Assembly (NCBI GenBank): GCA_029863275.1
Contig: JAOTVS010000004.1
Coordinates: 1-64,000, forward strand
DNA from: Candidatus Nitrosopumilus sp.
GTDB lineage: Archaea; Thermoproteota; Nitrososphaeria; Nitrososphaerales; Nitrosopumilaceae
DNA length: 64,000 nt
Direction of reading: 5' to 3'
Below, one piece after another: positions 36,194 to 45,331 of this stretch (position 1 is the first letter of the stretch; every line of letters begins with the position of its first letter). The notes beneath the pieces are model-generated. The model was not told the origin of the DNA and ran no database searches. It saw nothing but the letters and a program-made list of their open reading frames with translations. The translations under genes and the position numbers were made by a program.

Positions 36194-36577
36194 TTGAGTT
36201 CTTCGGTATCAAAAAAACAGCTTGTTTTAGAAATTAAAAATAAATCCAAAATCCAATGTGATCTAAAACGCCACTTATCTCCCAGAACTGTTGGTACTAT
36301 TATGAGATCATTACCCCTTGATGGTCATGCACATTTAATGGGAAAAAATATCGCTTATTTTGAAACAAAAATTGATTCTGGAATTGAGCGTGGAAGACAG
36401 GAATTTAAAAAAGGCGATGTAGCTTTTCTACCATCCACAAGTAGTATTTGCTTTTTTATTTCTGATTCTGTACCTGGAAAAACAATGACATTGATTGGTA
36501 AATTGGGTGGAGACATTGATTCATTAAATGATCTTAAACCAGGTGATGTTTTTGAACTCTACGAAGACACTGGCTGA
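36194..36577 (+). CDS. Cyclophilin-like fold protein (COG2164/DUF369 type)
   Basis: 127 residues. The pattern CDLKRHLSPRTVGTIMRSLP, HLMGKNIAYFET and KKGDVAFLPSTSSICFFI fits the archaeal cyclophilin-like beta-barrel family related to bacterial MTH/YlmG-unrelated COG2164. Members share the cyclophilin barrel but lack the proline-isomerase active arginine, so their activity is unclear. TTG start: a TTTTAAATTA box lies about 25 bases upstream and a nearby ATG is out of frame. Its 3' end overlaps the convergent S25e gene by 19 bases. Confidence 0.75.
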   Translation: MSSSVSKKQLVLEIKNKSKIQCDLKRHLSPRTVGTIMRSLPLDGHAHLMGKNIAYFETKIDSGIERGRQEFKKGDVAFLPSTSSICFFISDSVPGKTMTLIGKLGGDIDSLNDLKPGDVFELYEDTG

Positions 36578-36852
36578 TAAACGTAATGGCCACTAAATCC
36601 GCCTACACGTTTGATTAGTCCCTTCTTTAGGGATTCTTTTAGAAACACATTAGCAGCTGAAACTTTAACCCCTGTTTGCCTTGCAAGGTCATGAACTGTA
36701 ATGACTTTGGCGCGTTGAATAATTTTAGTTGCCTCTTGCTCATTTAGAATTATGGATATTTCTGCTTTCTTTTGTCCACTTTCTCCTTTTTCTTTTTTAC
36801 CTTTCTTTGAATCTTTCTGAGTTGAAGGGCTTACTTTTTTTGTTCCTGCCAT
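36559..36852 (-). CDS. rps25e: Ribosomal protein S25e
   Basis: 97 residues: a basic N-terminal tail (residues 1-30, Lys-rich) then a winged-helix core with VITVHDLARQTGVKVSAANV, LKESLKKGLIKRV and GHYVYQ, typical of eS25. This small-subunit protein is present in eukaryotes and TACK archaea but missing from most Euryarchaeota, so it supports the taxonomic call. Its last 19 bases lie under the end of the convergent cyclophilin-like gene. Confidence 0.95.
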   Translation of the reverse strand: MAGTKKVSPSTQKDSKKGKKEKGESGQKKAEISIILNEQEATKIIQRAKVITVHDLARQTGVKVSAANVFLKESLKKGLIKRVGGFSGHYVYQPVSS

Positions 36853-36988
36853 TATTGGTTGAAAAAAATATTCCTCTTATAAACGATGTATTCAATTTAT
36901 TGCATAAAATTTAATTTAAAAATTGTTTAAACTTTTTTAAGATATTATGATTTTTCAAATATAAATAACATCGATTCCCTTGGATGGT

Positions 36989-37201
36989 ATGGGCGTTGTT
37001 TCAAAAGGTGCAAAATGCAATGTTGAGGGATGTGAAAATGATGGGGTTCGGTCAATAAACACCACCAAGGTTGAAAATGCAAATTTGAGAGTAAATTCTT
37101 CAGGAAAAAAGAGTGTTTTATGCAAAGAACACTATAAAGAATACAAAAAAGAATCAAAAGATGATAGAGACCTTGAGCGAGCTAGGTTTGACAAATTTTA
37201 G
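36989..37201 (+). CDS. Small zinc-binding protein (70 aa)
   Basis: From ATG at 36989 (a TTG three codons earlier is possible) it encodes 70 residues with Cys pairs CNVEGC and a later LCKEHY, a C-x4-C...C-x2-H zinc site. A charged helical tail (EYKKESKDDRDLERARFDKF) follows. A TATA-like AAATATAAAT is about 25 bases upstream. It is a thaumarchaeal small zinc protein of unknown role. Its stop overlaps by 4 bases the end of the convergent deoxyhypusine synthase gene. Confidence 0.75.
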   Translation: MGVVSKGAKCNVEGCENDGVRSINTTKVENANLRVNSSGKKSVLCKEHYKEYKKESKDDRDLERARFDKF

Positions 37202-38292
37202 TTTATTTTCTTTTTTAATTTTTTGGATTTTGAAGGTTTTTTGAAATAATCATCACTTAGGTTTTTATAAAATATGTCTAATTTTTTGTACAATCTTTTT
37301 GGCTTTCGCGATTTTTGATTACTCAACACATACAATGCTAAAATCGGAAATGCTATTGTGGCATCTGCATATACAGTCACTGTTCCTTCATGTGCATCTT
37401 GCACTTTTCCCCAACTTTTTCCTTCTGCAAGTGTTGCACCTGACAGTCCTCCTGTATCTGGCCTTGCATCTGTTATCTGAATGATATAATCTTGACCTCC
37501 GTCATTTCTACCGAGTATTTGATCAAGTAATGGTCCTGTTTGCTGAGCTGTGTTTTTTGGAACTCCTCCACCAATTTCAACAATCCCTGATTTATTAGAA
37601 TTAAACAAAATGGCAGCTTGCTCAATAATTTCCCTTACAAAATCTAAATTGTACACCTTGCCTTGCAATCTTTGTATAACTAAGTTCAACGCAAGGGATG
37701 AATCTTTCATAGTTGAGATGTATACTGGAACATCGTAATCATATGCACTTGTTATGAAACTTTTTTCAGGATGTTTAGATTTTTCTTTACTCAACTTTCC
37801 CATTAAATTACAAAACTCTGCTGTAGTAAATGGCTTGTCTGGAAAATCTTTACCGAACATTTTTTGAATTATTTTGTCTTCAGCTTCTAATGTTTCATAA
37901 AATTTAATGTAAACATCTCTAATTCGAACTATTTCATTTTCATATAATTTCATATCGTCAACATCAAAATGACCTTGTTTGACAGGTAACCCCCATGCAA
38001 AATGATCTTCATGGTATACATTTGCACCTGTGGTTATTATCCAATCTACAAACCCTCGCTCAATCAGGGACTTGATTATACCTCCAAATCCTACTGGGGT
38101 CATTGCACCCGAAACTGTAAGGCAGATAGTTGCATTTTCTTTAATCATTTTTGCATAAAGTTTCGCAGCTTCTCCAAGTTGTCGTCCATTAAAACCAGAT
38201 CTTGAAAAGACTTCAACTAGGTCTTCGATGGTCATCTTTGGATCTAGTTTGATATGCGGAATATCTTTTCCTTGAAATTGATGGTGGTCCAC
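37198..38292 (-). CDS. dys: Deoxyhypusine synthase
   Basis: 364 residues. Transfers a 4-aminobutyl group from spermidine to a lysine of translation factor aIF5A. Recognisable family segments: SGAMTPVGFGG, TTGANVYHED, GGGVPKN, DARPDTGGLSGA, and SWGKVQD with the catalytic lysine K296, then VYADATIAFPI. NAD- and spermidine-site residues appear complete. The C-terminal Lys-rich tail is an add-on. GTG start. The aIF5A gene is not in this window, but agmatinase, an early polyamine-pathway enzyme, lies 3 kb downstream. Confidence 0.92.
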   Translation of the reverse strand: MDHHQFQGKDIPHIKLDPKMTIEDLVEVFSRSGFNGRQLGEAAKLYAKMIKENATICLTVSGAMTPVGFGGIIKSLIERGFVDWIITTGANVYHEDHFAWGLPVKQGHFDVDDMKLYENEIVRIRDVYIKFYETLEAEDKIIQKMFGKDFPDKPFTTAEFCNLMGKLSKEKSKHPEKSFITSAYDYDVPVYISTMKDSSLALNLVIQRLQGKVYNLDFVREIIEQAAILFNSNKSGIVEIGGGVPKNTAQQTGPLLDQILGRNDGGQDYIIQITDARPDTGGLSGATLAEGKSWGKVQDAHEGTVTVYADATIAFPILALYVLSNQKSRKPKRLYKKLDIFYKNLSDDYFKKPSKSKKLKKKIN

Positions 38293-38463
38293 TTTTTGAA
38301 ACTTAGGGTGACTGTAAATTAATACTTGTGTTTTACAATTATTTTTATGATTTATCTTCTTAGTTTATGAAATAGAATAAACCTGTTTTCCTAAAATATA
38401 GAAACTTGTAGGATTATTCTACTCAAAGGTTACTTATGTAAGAACTCTCTTTCCTAATATGAT

Positions 38464-38802
38464 TTGAAAATAATTGATTTGCATGATCCTAAACGTGTTA
38501 ATCGTACACCTAATCAAACAGAGATTCTGTTGAGTTCGGGGGATTTTGAGGAGCAAGGCTTTTTGATAAAACGTGTAGAATTACGTCTGTATATTGAAAA
38601 AATTGATGAAAAACTAGGAATTTTTTCCTTGATTACTTCGTATGTAGAGACCAATAAGGGATCAGTGGAAATGATTTATGATGAGGGTTATCGGGGAGAG
38701 GATTCCCTTAATCGTGCTGTAAAGTTTTTAGTTTCTAATTTGGGGCTATCATCATTGATCCTGCGTTCATTAATTTCGCTTAAAGCAAGCATTTCAAATT
38801 AA
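38464..38802 (+). CDS. Hypothetical protein (112 aa)
   Basis: 112 residues from a TTG start. Predicted alpha/beta with strands around LIKRVELRLYIEKI and FSLITSYVET, and a C-terminal helix pair. No cysteine clusters or catalytic motif. I do not recognise a family. The codon pattern and length suggest a real gene. It lies about 170 bases from the divergent deoxyhypusine synthase start and just before another small gene on the same strand. Confidence 0.6.
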   Translation: MKIIDLHDPKRVNRTPNQTEILLSSGDFEEQGFLIKRVELRLYIEKIDEKLGIFSLITSYVETNKGSVEMIYDEGYRGEDSLNRAVKFLVSNLGLSSLILRSLISLKASISN

Positions 38803-38861
38803 TTAGACTCTGATATTATGTCTGGTGAAGTGTTTATGAACTTGAATGAATTAGAATTAGC

Positions 38862-39167
38862 ATGCTAAATGACTCTTCTATTCAAAAATCACTTGAAAAT
38901 TATGTAAAACATAGGCTGCAAGAAATCCCATCTGAGATCAAAGAAACCTTTTTCAAAATATCTCAGGTTTGGAAATGTGAGAACGAATTAGATTTTTTGT
39001 ATGGCTATTATGTAGGTAAATTAGAAGAAGGATCTCTTCATTATTTATTAAAGGCCTCCAGGGCATCTGCAGGAGGTTATGTCGATACCTTTGAAATTAG
39101 AGGCATAATAGAAACTCATAGACAAGAATTACGTGACCTGATTAAAAAAACTCTGGAAAACCCATGA
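38862..39167 (+). CDS. Hypothetical helical protein (101 aa)
   Basis: 101 residues, mostly helical and charged (QKSLENYVKHRLQEIPSEIK, YGYYVGKLEEGSLHYLLKAS, EIRGIIETHRQELRDLIKKT). No domain recognised; the type is common as short conserved thaumarchaeal proteins. ATG start. It ends 67 bases before the thrS start and may be in the same orientation by chance, since thrS has its own TATA box. Confidence 0.7.
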   Translation: MLNDSSIQKSLENYVKHRLQEIPSEIKETFFKISQVWKCENELDFLYGYYVGKLEEGSLHYLLKASRASAGGYVDTFEIRGIIETHRQELRDLIKKTLENP

Positions 39168-39205
39168 ATTCATAGATGCCAATTTTTGATGGCACGAAAG
39201 AATCG

Positions 39206-39214
39206 TATATTTAT
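39206..39214 (+). promoter_or_regulatory. TATA box of thrS
   Basis: TATATTTAT centred about 25 bases before the GTG at 39235, fitting a leaderless thrS mRNA and deciding that GTG as the start. Confidence 0.5.
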
Positions 39215-39234
39215 GACACTATTGACATGATTTC

Positions 39235-41115
39235 GTGCGTATATTACAACTTCATTGCGATAACATAGAATACACTCCTACTAAAAAGGAGATAAAAACT
39301 GCTGAGGAAATAACTTCACTTGAAACAATCAGATTAGAAGAATTGGTTGTAGCCTTTGTTGCAATTGAGAAAGGAGATGATTCATCAGTAGCCAACGACG
39401 CTGTATCTCAAATAAAAAACTCAATGGAAAAAATTGGCTGTAAAAAATTACTTTTGTATCCATATGCTCACCTTAGTTCAAACCTTGCATCCCCTTCTGT
39501 AGCCATGTCATTGCTAAAAGAAATGGAATCATTATCTAATGACATTGATGTCTCCCATTCACCATTTGGATGGACAAAATCTTACAAAGTTCAGGTGAAA
39601 GGTCATCCACTAGCTGAGAGCTCAAAAGTAATTACAAAAAAAGATGTATCATTAGATAATGCAAAGTCTAACGAAGATGAGGATACATCTGATGCGTTAA
39701 AATCAGAATCTAAAATCAAATCGTTTTGGCATATTTTATCTCCTGATGGAACCATGACATCAATGTCTGAATTTGATTTTAGCAATCATAAAAAATTAGA
39801 GATACTATCCAAATATGAATCTGCAAAAAAAAGAAGTGTGGATGAACCACCACCTCATGTTGCATTGATGAAAAAGCTGGCAATTGCAGACTATGAACCT
39901 GCATCTGATTCAGGAAACATGAGGTTCTTTCCTAATGGCCGTTTGATTAAATCTCTAATTGAACAATATGTAACAAACAGGGTAAAGGAATATGGGGGAT
40001 ATGAAGTCGAGACTCCAATAATGTATGACTCTCAACATCCAAGTATGGTCAGTTACTTTAATCGATTTCCTGCCAGGCAATACAATATAGACTCTGAAGG
40101 CAAGAAATTGTTTTTGAGATTTGCTGCATGTTTCGGTCAATTTTTAATGGCAAATGAATTTCAATTATCCTACAAAAACTTACCATACCGATTATACGAG
40201 CTTACGAGATATAGTTTCAGACGTGAGCAGTCAGGGGAACTAGTTGGCCTACGTCGACTCCGTGCATTTACCATGCCTGACTGTCATGCATTTTGTAAAG
40301 ATTTAGATCAATCAATTGAAGAAATCAAAAAAAGATTTGACTTGTCACAAAGTGTTTTAAAAGAACTTGGGATTGAAGAATCCGATTATGAGATGGCAAT
40401 TAGATTTACAGAGGATTTCTATAATGAAAATAAAAAAACAATCCATGAACTTGTAGGGAAACTTGGGAAACCAGTACTAATTGAAATGTGGAAAGAAAAG
40501 TTTTTTTATTTTGTTTTAAAATGGGAGTTTAATTTCATAGATAATCTAGGAAAAGCGTCGGCATTATCTACTGACCAAATAGATGTTGAAAATGGAAATA
40601 GATACGGTATTGATTTTGTTGATGAAAATAATATTAAAAAGAATCCAATTATTTTACACAATTCACCTAGTGGGGCAATAGAGAGAATAATCTACGCCCT
40701 TTTAGAAAAAGCAGCCTTTGATTCAAAACAAGGACGTAAACCACAACTACCCTTATGGCTTTCTCCAACACAAGTAAGAGTAATTCCTCTAAAGGATGAA
40801 TTTACAGATATTTGTAATTCTTTGGCAGAGAAAATATCTGCTCATGATATTCGAGTTGACATTGATGATAGAAATGACAGTATTGGAAAACGAATCAGAG
40901 AAGCTGAAAAAGAATGGATACACTACATTTTGGTAATAGGAGAAAAAGAGGCAAATTCTAAAAACCTTAGTATTCGAGATAGAAAGACAGGAGATGTTAG
41001 AGAATTATCTTTTGATGAATTTATTAAAGAAATTAACAAACAAACAAAAGGCAAACCCTTTTCGACACTAAATAATCCAAAACATCTCTCACAGAGACCA
41101 CAATTAATGGTGTAA
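39235..41115 (+). CDS. thrS: Threonyl-tRNA synthetase (archaeal type)
   Basis: 626 residues. Charges tRNA-Thr. The N-terminal ~145 residues (MRILQLHCDNIEYTPTKKEI) are the archaeal editing domain related to D-aminoacyl-tRNA deacylase, which removes mischarged serine. Then comes the class II catalytic core: GNMRFFPNGRLIKS (motif 1 region), LTRYSFRREQSGELVGLRRL (motif 2), and SGAIERIIYAL (motif 3), followed by the anticodon-binding domain (PLWLSPTQVRVIPL). GTG start matching a TATA box. Agmatinase follows 4 bases after its stop. Confidence 0.97.
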   Translation: MRILQLHCDNIEYTPTKKEIKTAEEITSLETIRLEELVVAFVAIEKGDDSSVANDAVSQIKNSMEKIGCKKLLLYPYAHLSSNLASPSVAMSLLKEMESLSNDIDVSHSPFGWTKSYKVQVKGHPLAESSKVITKKDVSLDNAKSNEDEDTSDALKSESKIKSFWHILSPDGTMTSMSEFDFSNHKKLEILSKYESAKKRSVDEPPPHVALMKKLAIADYEPASDSGNMRFFPNGRLIKSLIEQYVTNRVKEYGGYEVETPIMYDSQHPSMVSYFNRFPARQYNIDSEGKKLFLRFAACFGQFLMANEFQLSYKNLPYRLYELTRYSFRREQSGELVGLRRLRAFTMPDCHAFCKDLDQSIEEIKKRFDLSQSVLKELGIEESDYEMAIRFTEDFYNENKKTIHELVGKLGKPVLIEMWKEKFFYFVLKWEFNFIDNLGKASALSTDQIDVENGNRYGIDFVDENNIKKNPIILHNSPSGAIERIIYALLEKAAFDSKQGRKPQLPLWLSPTQVRVIPLKDEFTDICNSLAEKISAHDIRVDIDDRNDSIGKRIREAEKEWIHYILVIGEKEANSKNLSIRDRKTGDVRELSFDEFIKEINKQTKGKPFSTLNNPKHLSQRPQLMV

Positions 41116-41119
41116 TACA

Positions 41120-41989
41120 ATGAGTTTTTTAGAATTTTATATGGACAAAAATCCACTAATTATTTCCTCTGATGAAGGGGATCCTGTTGCCTCGGTATTT
41201 GGTGTACCTTTTGATTCCACACATTCCTACAAACCCGGCTGCAGATTTGGTCCTGAGGCAATTCGTGATGCCTTTAACAATATCGAAATATTTCATCCAG
41301 ATTTACAAATAGACCTTGAGGGTGTAAATATTGAAGACTTGGGAAATACCAAGCATACAGTAGTTGCCTCTGAGCTGATAGATATGCTTAGAAAAATAAC
41401 ACGTGAATTGGCAGAAAAAAACAGACAATTGTTTATCCTTGGGGGTGAGCATCTTATTACTTATGGGACATATTTGAGTTTTCCAAAGGATACAGGTTAT
41501 GTTGTTTTTGATGCCCATTATGATTTACGAGATGAGTATGCCGATTCTAAACTAAGTCATGCTTCTTATCTCCGACGAATAGTTGAGGAGAGAGGTTCTG
41601 ACAATATTTTGCATATTGGTGCAAGAGCATTTGTAAAAGAGGAACTAGCTTTTTTGAAAGAAAATAAAATTAAAACTATTTCTGATAAAGAGATACGCCA
41701 AGGTAAGGGCCCACAAATTTTAAAAGATCATGTATCTACTTTTGATAAACTCTATGCTAGTTTTGACCTTGATGTCTTAGATCCTGCATTTGCCCCAGGT
41801 GTTGGAAATCCCGAAGCATGTGGAATTACTTCACGAGAATTTTTTGACATGATTTATTCTTTTGAGAATAAAAAAGTAACAGGAATTGACATAGTCGAGT
41901 TGAATCCAACTTATGATAATGGCTCGACGGCATCTTTGGCTGCAAAAATAATATCTACATTAATGGCGCTAAATTTAGCGCAAAATTAG
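41120..41989 (+). CDS. speB: Agmatinase / ureohydrolase
   Basis: 289 residues of the arginase fold. The binuclear manganese ligands are visible in GGEH, DAHYDLRDE and SFDLDVLDPAFAPGVG, with the late ELNPTYD. By family it hydrolyses agmatine to putrescine and urea; other guanidino substrates cannot be excluded. In thaumarchaea the polyamine product can feed deoxyhypusine synthase, and urea can feed ammonia supply where urease exists. It starts 4 bases after thrS, so it is co-transcribed with it. Confidence 0.9.
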   Translation: MSFLEFYMDKNPLIISSDEGDPVASVFGVPFDSTHSYKPGCRFGPEAIRDAFNNIEIFHPDLQIDLEGVNIEDLGNTKHTVVASELIDMLRKITRELAEKNRQLFILGGEHLITYGTYLSFPKDTGYVVFDAHYDLRDEYADSKLSHASYLRRIVEERGSDNILHIGARAFVKEELAFLKENKIKTISDKEIRQGKGPQILKDHVSTFDKLYASFDLDVLDPAFAPGVGNPEACGITSREFFDMIYSFENKKVTGIDIVELNPTYDNGSTASLAAKIISTLMALNLAQN

Positions 41990-42062
41990 TAAAACTAGAT
42001 TGACCATTACATATCACAATTTATTTTGATTGGAATTTATCTTTCTGTCTTGAAGAGGCCAT

Positions 42063-42218
42063 ATGTTAGAAATTACCAGAATTGACTCTTGCAGGAATTG
42101 CGGTGAGACCTTGGATGTACTTAGAACGTGTAAGATATGTGAGCAGCCATCTCAGTTAAAATGTTCAAAATGTTTTCACTTTGTTGATGACCCAATCCAT
42201 TCTAGTTGTGTGATTTGA
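42063..42218 (+). CDS. Zinc-ribbon microprotein (51 aa, three CxxC)
   Basis: ATG-to-TGA frame with CRNC (10-13), CKIC (23-26) and CSKC (34-37), plus His39, His46 and Cys49, enough for two zinc sites in 51 residues. Such dense CxxC spacing in an otherwise AT-rich stretch is very unlikely by chance. It resembles double zinc-ribbon proteins. It lies alone between agmatinase and the CDP-alcohol transferase. Role unknown. Confidence 0.72.
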   Translation: MLEITRIDSCRNCGETLDVLRTCKICEQPSQLKCSKCFHFVDDPIHSSCVI

Positions 42219-42325
42219 AGATAACTTGTAATTTATGCCTAAATTACTGTGCTTTTCTTAATTTAATCAAATAAAGAGCACAAAAATATCTGATTTTTTA
42301 TATACTTGGGTTTTGGGAGAATCAC

Positions 42326-42898
42326 GTGCTAAATAATCTCAGAGAGGCCTTGGGTCCAGCTCTTGAAAAGATGGGCAAGGGTTTTGCATCAACTGGACTT
42401 TCCCCAAACTTTTGGACGGTGGTGGGATTGGTATTTGCACTATTGTCTGCTTTGGTTTATGGTTTAGGAATACAATACGGACTAGTCATTGGTGGAGTTT
42501 TGTTGCTTGTTTCAGGATTTTTTGACATGGTTGATGGTCAAGTTGCAAGAGTAACAGGACAGACATCAAAAAAGGGAGGATATCTTGACTCAATGTTTGA
42601 TAAAATTGCAGAGACTGCAATTTTCTTAGGAATTCTAGTCGGAGGTTATGCAGAACCCTACATAGTATTGCTTGCAATTACATTATCACTACTAGTAAGT
42701 TACGCTAGAGCAAAATCTGATTCATTAAATATCAAACTTCAAGGGGTGGGAATAGGAGAAAGAGCTGAGCGTCTTTTAGTAATTGCAATAATTGGTATTA
42801 TTGGTTTTATGGAAATTGCTGTAATTATAGTTGTAATTATAGCTGCTATCACACTTGTTCAAAGAATGATATTTACTGCTAAAAATATTCAAGAGTAA
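42326..42898 (+). CDS. CDP-alcohol phosphatidyltransferase (archaetidylinositol-phosphate synthase-like)
   Basis: 190-residue membrane enzyme with about six helices. It contains the full CDP-alcohol transferase motif DGxxARxxG(x8)GxxxDxxxD in the stretch VDGQVARVTGQ and LDSMFDKIAE. By family it condenses CDP-archaeol with an alcohol phosphate, in archaea commonly inositol phosphate, to build polar head groups. GTG start. The head-group choice is inference from closest archaeal relatives. Confidence 0.88.
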   Translation: MLNNLREALGPALEKMGKGFASTGLSPNFWTVVGLVFALLSALVYGLGIQYGLVIGGVLLLVSGFFDMVDGQVARVTGQTSKKGGYLDSMFDKIAETAIFLGILVGGYAEPYIVLLAITLSLLVSYARAKSDSLNIKLQGVGIGERAERLLVIAIIGIIGFMEIAVIIVVIIAAITLVQRMIFTAKNIQE

Positions 42899-42900
42899 CT

Positions 42901-43188
42901 CTATCGTAGTTTTCCACGTTTTCTTCTATTATCAGCTGATCTGATTTTTAGGATCTTAAAATGAATTGCACATGAAATGCAATAATGTTTAAGAACAGTT
43001 GGTGAGGCAATGTATGCTCCTTGTGCCCTTAATTCTTTTGCCAAAGTATGCTCTACTAGATTTAATTTTGAGGTGACTTTTTTTGCCTTGTCTTTAGGAA
43101 CCGTTTGTCCGCAATTGGTACATTGTACAACTCCAGTTGATCCTTTTCCTCCTTTTGTACGACCTCTACTGGCACGCTTAAGTGGCAT
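42901..43188 (-). CDS. rps26e: Ribosomal protein S26e
   Basis: 95 residues. Basic N-terminus (KRASRGRTKGGKG), zinc ribbon CTNCGQ...YCISCAIH, and a basic tail (RSADNRRKRGKLR) identify eS26, which binds near the mRNA exit channel. As with S25e, its presence points to TACK archaea. It ends 3 bases from the stop of the convergent phosphatidyltransferase gene. Confidence 0.95.
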   Translation of the reverse strand: MPLKRASRGRTKGGKGSTGVVQCTNCGQTVPKDKAKKVTSKLNLVEHTLAKELRAQGAYIASPTVLKHYCISCAIHFKILKIRSADNRRKRGKLR

Positions 43189-43315
43189 ATCGAGAATCTC
43201 TCCTGCCTCTTTATATTCTTGTATAACTCAACGAACCCCTGCTTATATGATCAAGAACCTACCAGAAACATGTCTCAAAGATACCTCATTATGTTCTTAT
43301 ACACAAGATTTTTAA

Positions 43316-44521
43316 TCAAAAGTATTGTGCCCACCCACGGTTCACCAAAATCACCGCAGTTGAATCAGTTAAACACACTGCCTTGCCATTTGAAATTTTC
43401 TTTAGAAGATCTAGTTCCTCACCACATACAACTTTGCTTGGCTCAGCTCCTGATTTCATCTGTTTTAATGGTGAGCTATAGTCAGGAAAATCAATTATTT
43501 CTTGGGGACCCATCCCATATTCAAAAGTCATAAAGGAACTTTTTGCACTAGCTCCAGTTATCTTCACTTGATATTCTCCAAACTCTCGCAACACTCCAGA
43601 AGTAAAAACTGTCTCAGTAAATCTTGTTTCATCCCCTATTGGAATTTCTTTATGGTATACACCTATTCCTTTTGGAGAAACAATATCAAGAGAAATAGCA
43701 AATAATTGGACAGGATTTTTAATTTCACCGGAAATCACGATTTCTTCTCCTATTTCATAATATTTTTTGTCGGTAATTCCAGATATCTGATTAATTAAAA
43801 TTGGTTCCTTTATTGATAGTTTTCCAACAACTGCAGTCCCACTCACCTTGACTTGTTGGGTGTTTTCTTGCAACGTTAAAGTAAGTGTTGTAAAACCATC
43901 CATCTTTTTTAAATCAAAATCTGTAACTTGATTGTCGTTTCTCCAAACAGATTGAGGATTTTTAATAAGTTCTGAAGGTAATCTGACAATGAATTTATCA
44001 TTATTTATTTTTCCCGCAAAATTAAAAATAATCATGTTTTTTGTTGGTTCTACTTCTACGTTTACCAAAGTTCTTTGAACCTTATATGCAATATCCACAG
44101 GAGTATCTGAAATCTCAGAACCTACATTGTGATAAATCTTAAAATCTTTTTCAAGATCAACAATATTGACAATTCCAAACATCCAAGGATGTATTGTACA
44201 AAAGTATTTGATTTCGCCTATGTGCTGTTCTTGGAACAGCACTACAAATTGATCACCTGGTTTTAGATGACCACTATCAAATATTCCAGTTGGACCTAGG
44301 GTCAATGAACCGGAGGTGACGGTGTGAAATACTGTGTCAGAATTTCCCCACTGGACTCTATCTTCTGGCCTTGCTGAGACTTCTTCTGGCATAAAATGTG
44401 TGGTGGACAGTGGTGTTGATGAACCTGCGGGAATCTTGACTTTAATTGTTTCAGCAAATACGTTATCTATAATTGGTATTAGCAATAATGAAAAGAATAG
44501 AAAATAAAACAAAAATTTCAT
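43316..44521 (-). CDS. Secreted cupredoxin (blue-copper) protein
   Basis: 401 residues. Signal peptide with core LFYFLFFSLLLIPII ending after FAE (residue ~23). The plastocyanin-like domain spans 24-120 with all type-1 copper ligands: H66 in FHTV, C108 and H111 in FCTIHPW, and M114. Residues 130-330 form two more beta-rich domains, and the tail ends with a CLTDST segment. It is probably extracellular and moves electrons in the copper-based respiratory chain of ammonia oxidisers. Whether the C-terminal domains dock to a partner enzyme is not known. Confidence 0.9.
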   Translation of the reverse strand: MKFLFYFLFFSLLLIPIIDNVFAETIKVKIPAGSSTPLSTTHFMPEEVSARPEDRVQWGNSDTVFHTVTSGSLTLGPTGIFDSGHLKPGDQFVVLFQEQHIGEIKYFCTIHPWMFGIVNIVDLEKDFKIYHNVGSEISDTPVDIAYKVQRTLVNVEVEPTKNMIIFNFAGKINNDKFIVRLPSELIKNPQSVWRNDNQVTDFDLKKMDGFTTLTLTLQENTQQVKVSGTAVVGKLSIKEPILINQISGITDKKYYEIGEEIVISGEIKNPVQLFAISLDIVSPKGIGVYHKEIPIGDETRFTETVFTSGVLREFGEYQVKITGASAKSSFMTFEYGMGPQEIIDFPDYSSPLKQMKSGAEPSKVVCGEELDLLKKISNGKAVCLTDSTAVILVNRGWAQYF

Positions 44522-44713
44522 ATTTCAGATTAATTTTACAGAATTTTATATCTACATATGATTACCAAAATTGATAATCGTTTATCTGTTTAATCATATT
44601 TTATCCCTAAATTCTCTCATCATTCCAAAAGATTTTTTTGATAAATATTGCTAAAATCAATTCAATTTGATTTTTAGAGTTTAGTTAAATAGATATAATA
44701 TGTAAAAATTAAC

Positions 44714-45142
44714 ATGAGAAAATCACTTTACATGAATATTTTGGTACCCATTGATGGTTCAAAGTATTCAGAAAAAGCCCTTTTGCATGCATGTGATATG
44801 GCAAAAAACAATCGATCTCGTGTAACATTTGTATATGTTGTCGAAAAATCAATCCCTCTTAATCTTTTAGATAGAAAGGAATATCTGAAAATATTAAGAG
44901 AATTTGGAAATAAAGTTTTGATCAAAGGTAAGAATACAGCAACTCAACAAGGTGTTGATTCAAAAATAATCATGAAAGAAGGCAATATCCATGATGAAAT
45001 CATTAAACTTGCAAAAAAAGAAAAGTACAATTTGATAATTGTTGGAAATAAAGGTCTTGGTGCAACAGCAAGATTCTTTCTTGGAAGTGTTTCAAGTAAA
45101 CTTGCAAATAACTCACCTTGCTCTATTCTTATTATAAAATAG
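44714..45142 (+). CDS. Universal stress protein (UspA family), copy 1
   Basis: 142 residues. MNILVPIDGSKYSEKAL at the start and the ATP-binding GNKGLGATARFFLGSVS near the end (G-x2-G-x9-G-S) place it in the ATP-binding UspA group. It starts at ATG 44714 or 44732. USPs act as dimers that bind ATP or AMP and modulate stress responses. It is one of three in this window; it stands alone. Confidence 0.92.
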   Translation: MRKSLYMNILVPIDGSKYSEKALLHACDMAKNNRSRVTFVYVVEKSIPLNLLDRKEYLKILREFGNKVLIKGKNTATQQGVDSKIIMKEGNIHDEIIKLAKKEKYNLIIVGNKGLGATARFFLGSVSSKLANNSPCSILIIK

Positions 45143-45331
45143 TCAAAAGGAATCATTTTTTTAGAAGGCGGATTCTAAAATTTTTAGTGGGATAGTTCTT
45201 TAGGATGGTTTAAAATTTTATTGTCATTTTGCAATCTTGTAGGGGATACACACCTTGAATGCACATCTAACATATTTTGGAGTTTTCCAATAAATGAGTC
45301 TGAGATTATTTTGAGGTAAAAAACACAAAAA

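Noticed and set aside
43219-43533. 104-residue plus-strand frame overlapping the cupredoxin gene end
   Set aside because: It overlaps a well-supported gene on the other strand and has no recognisable motif.
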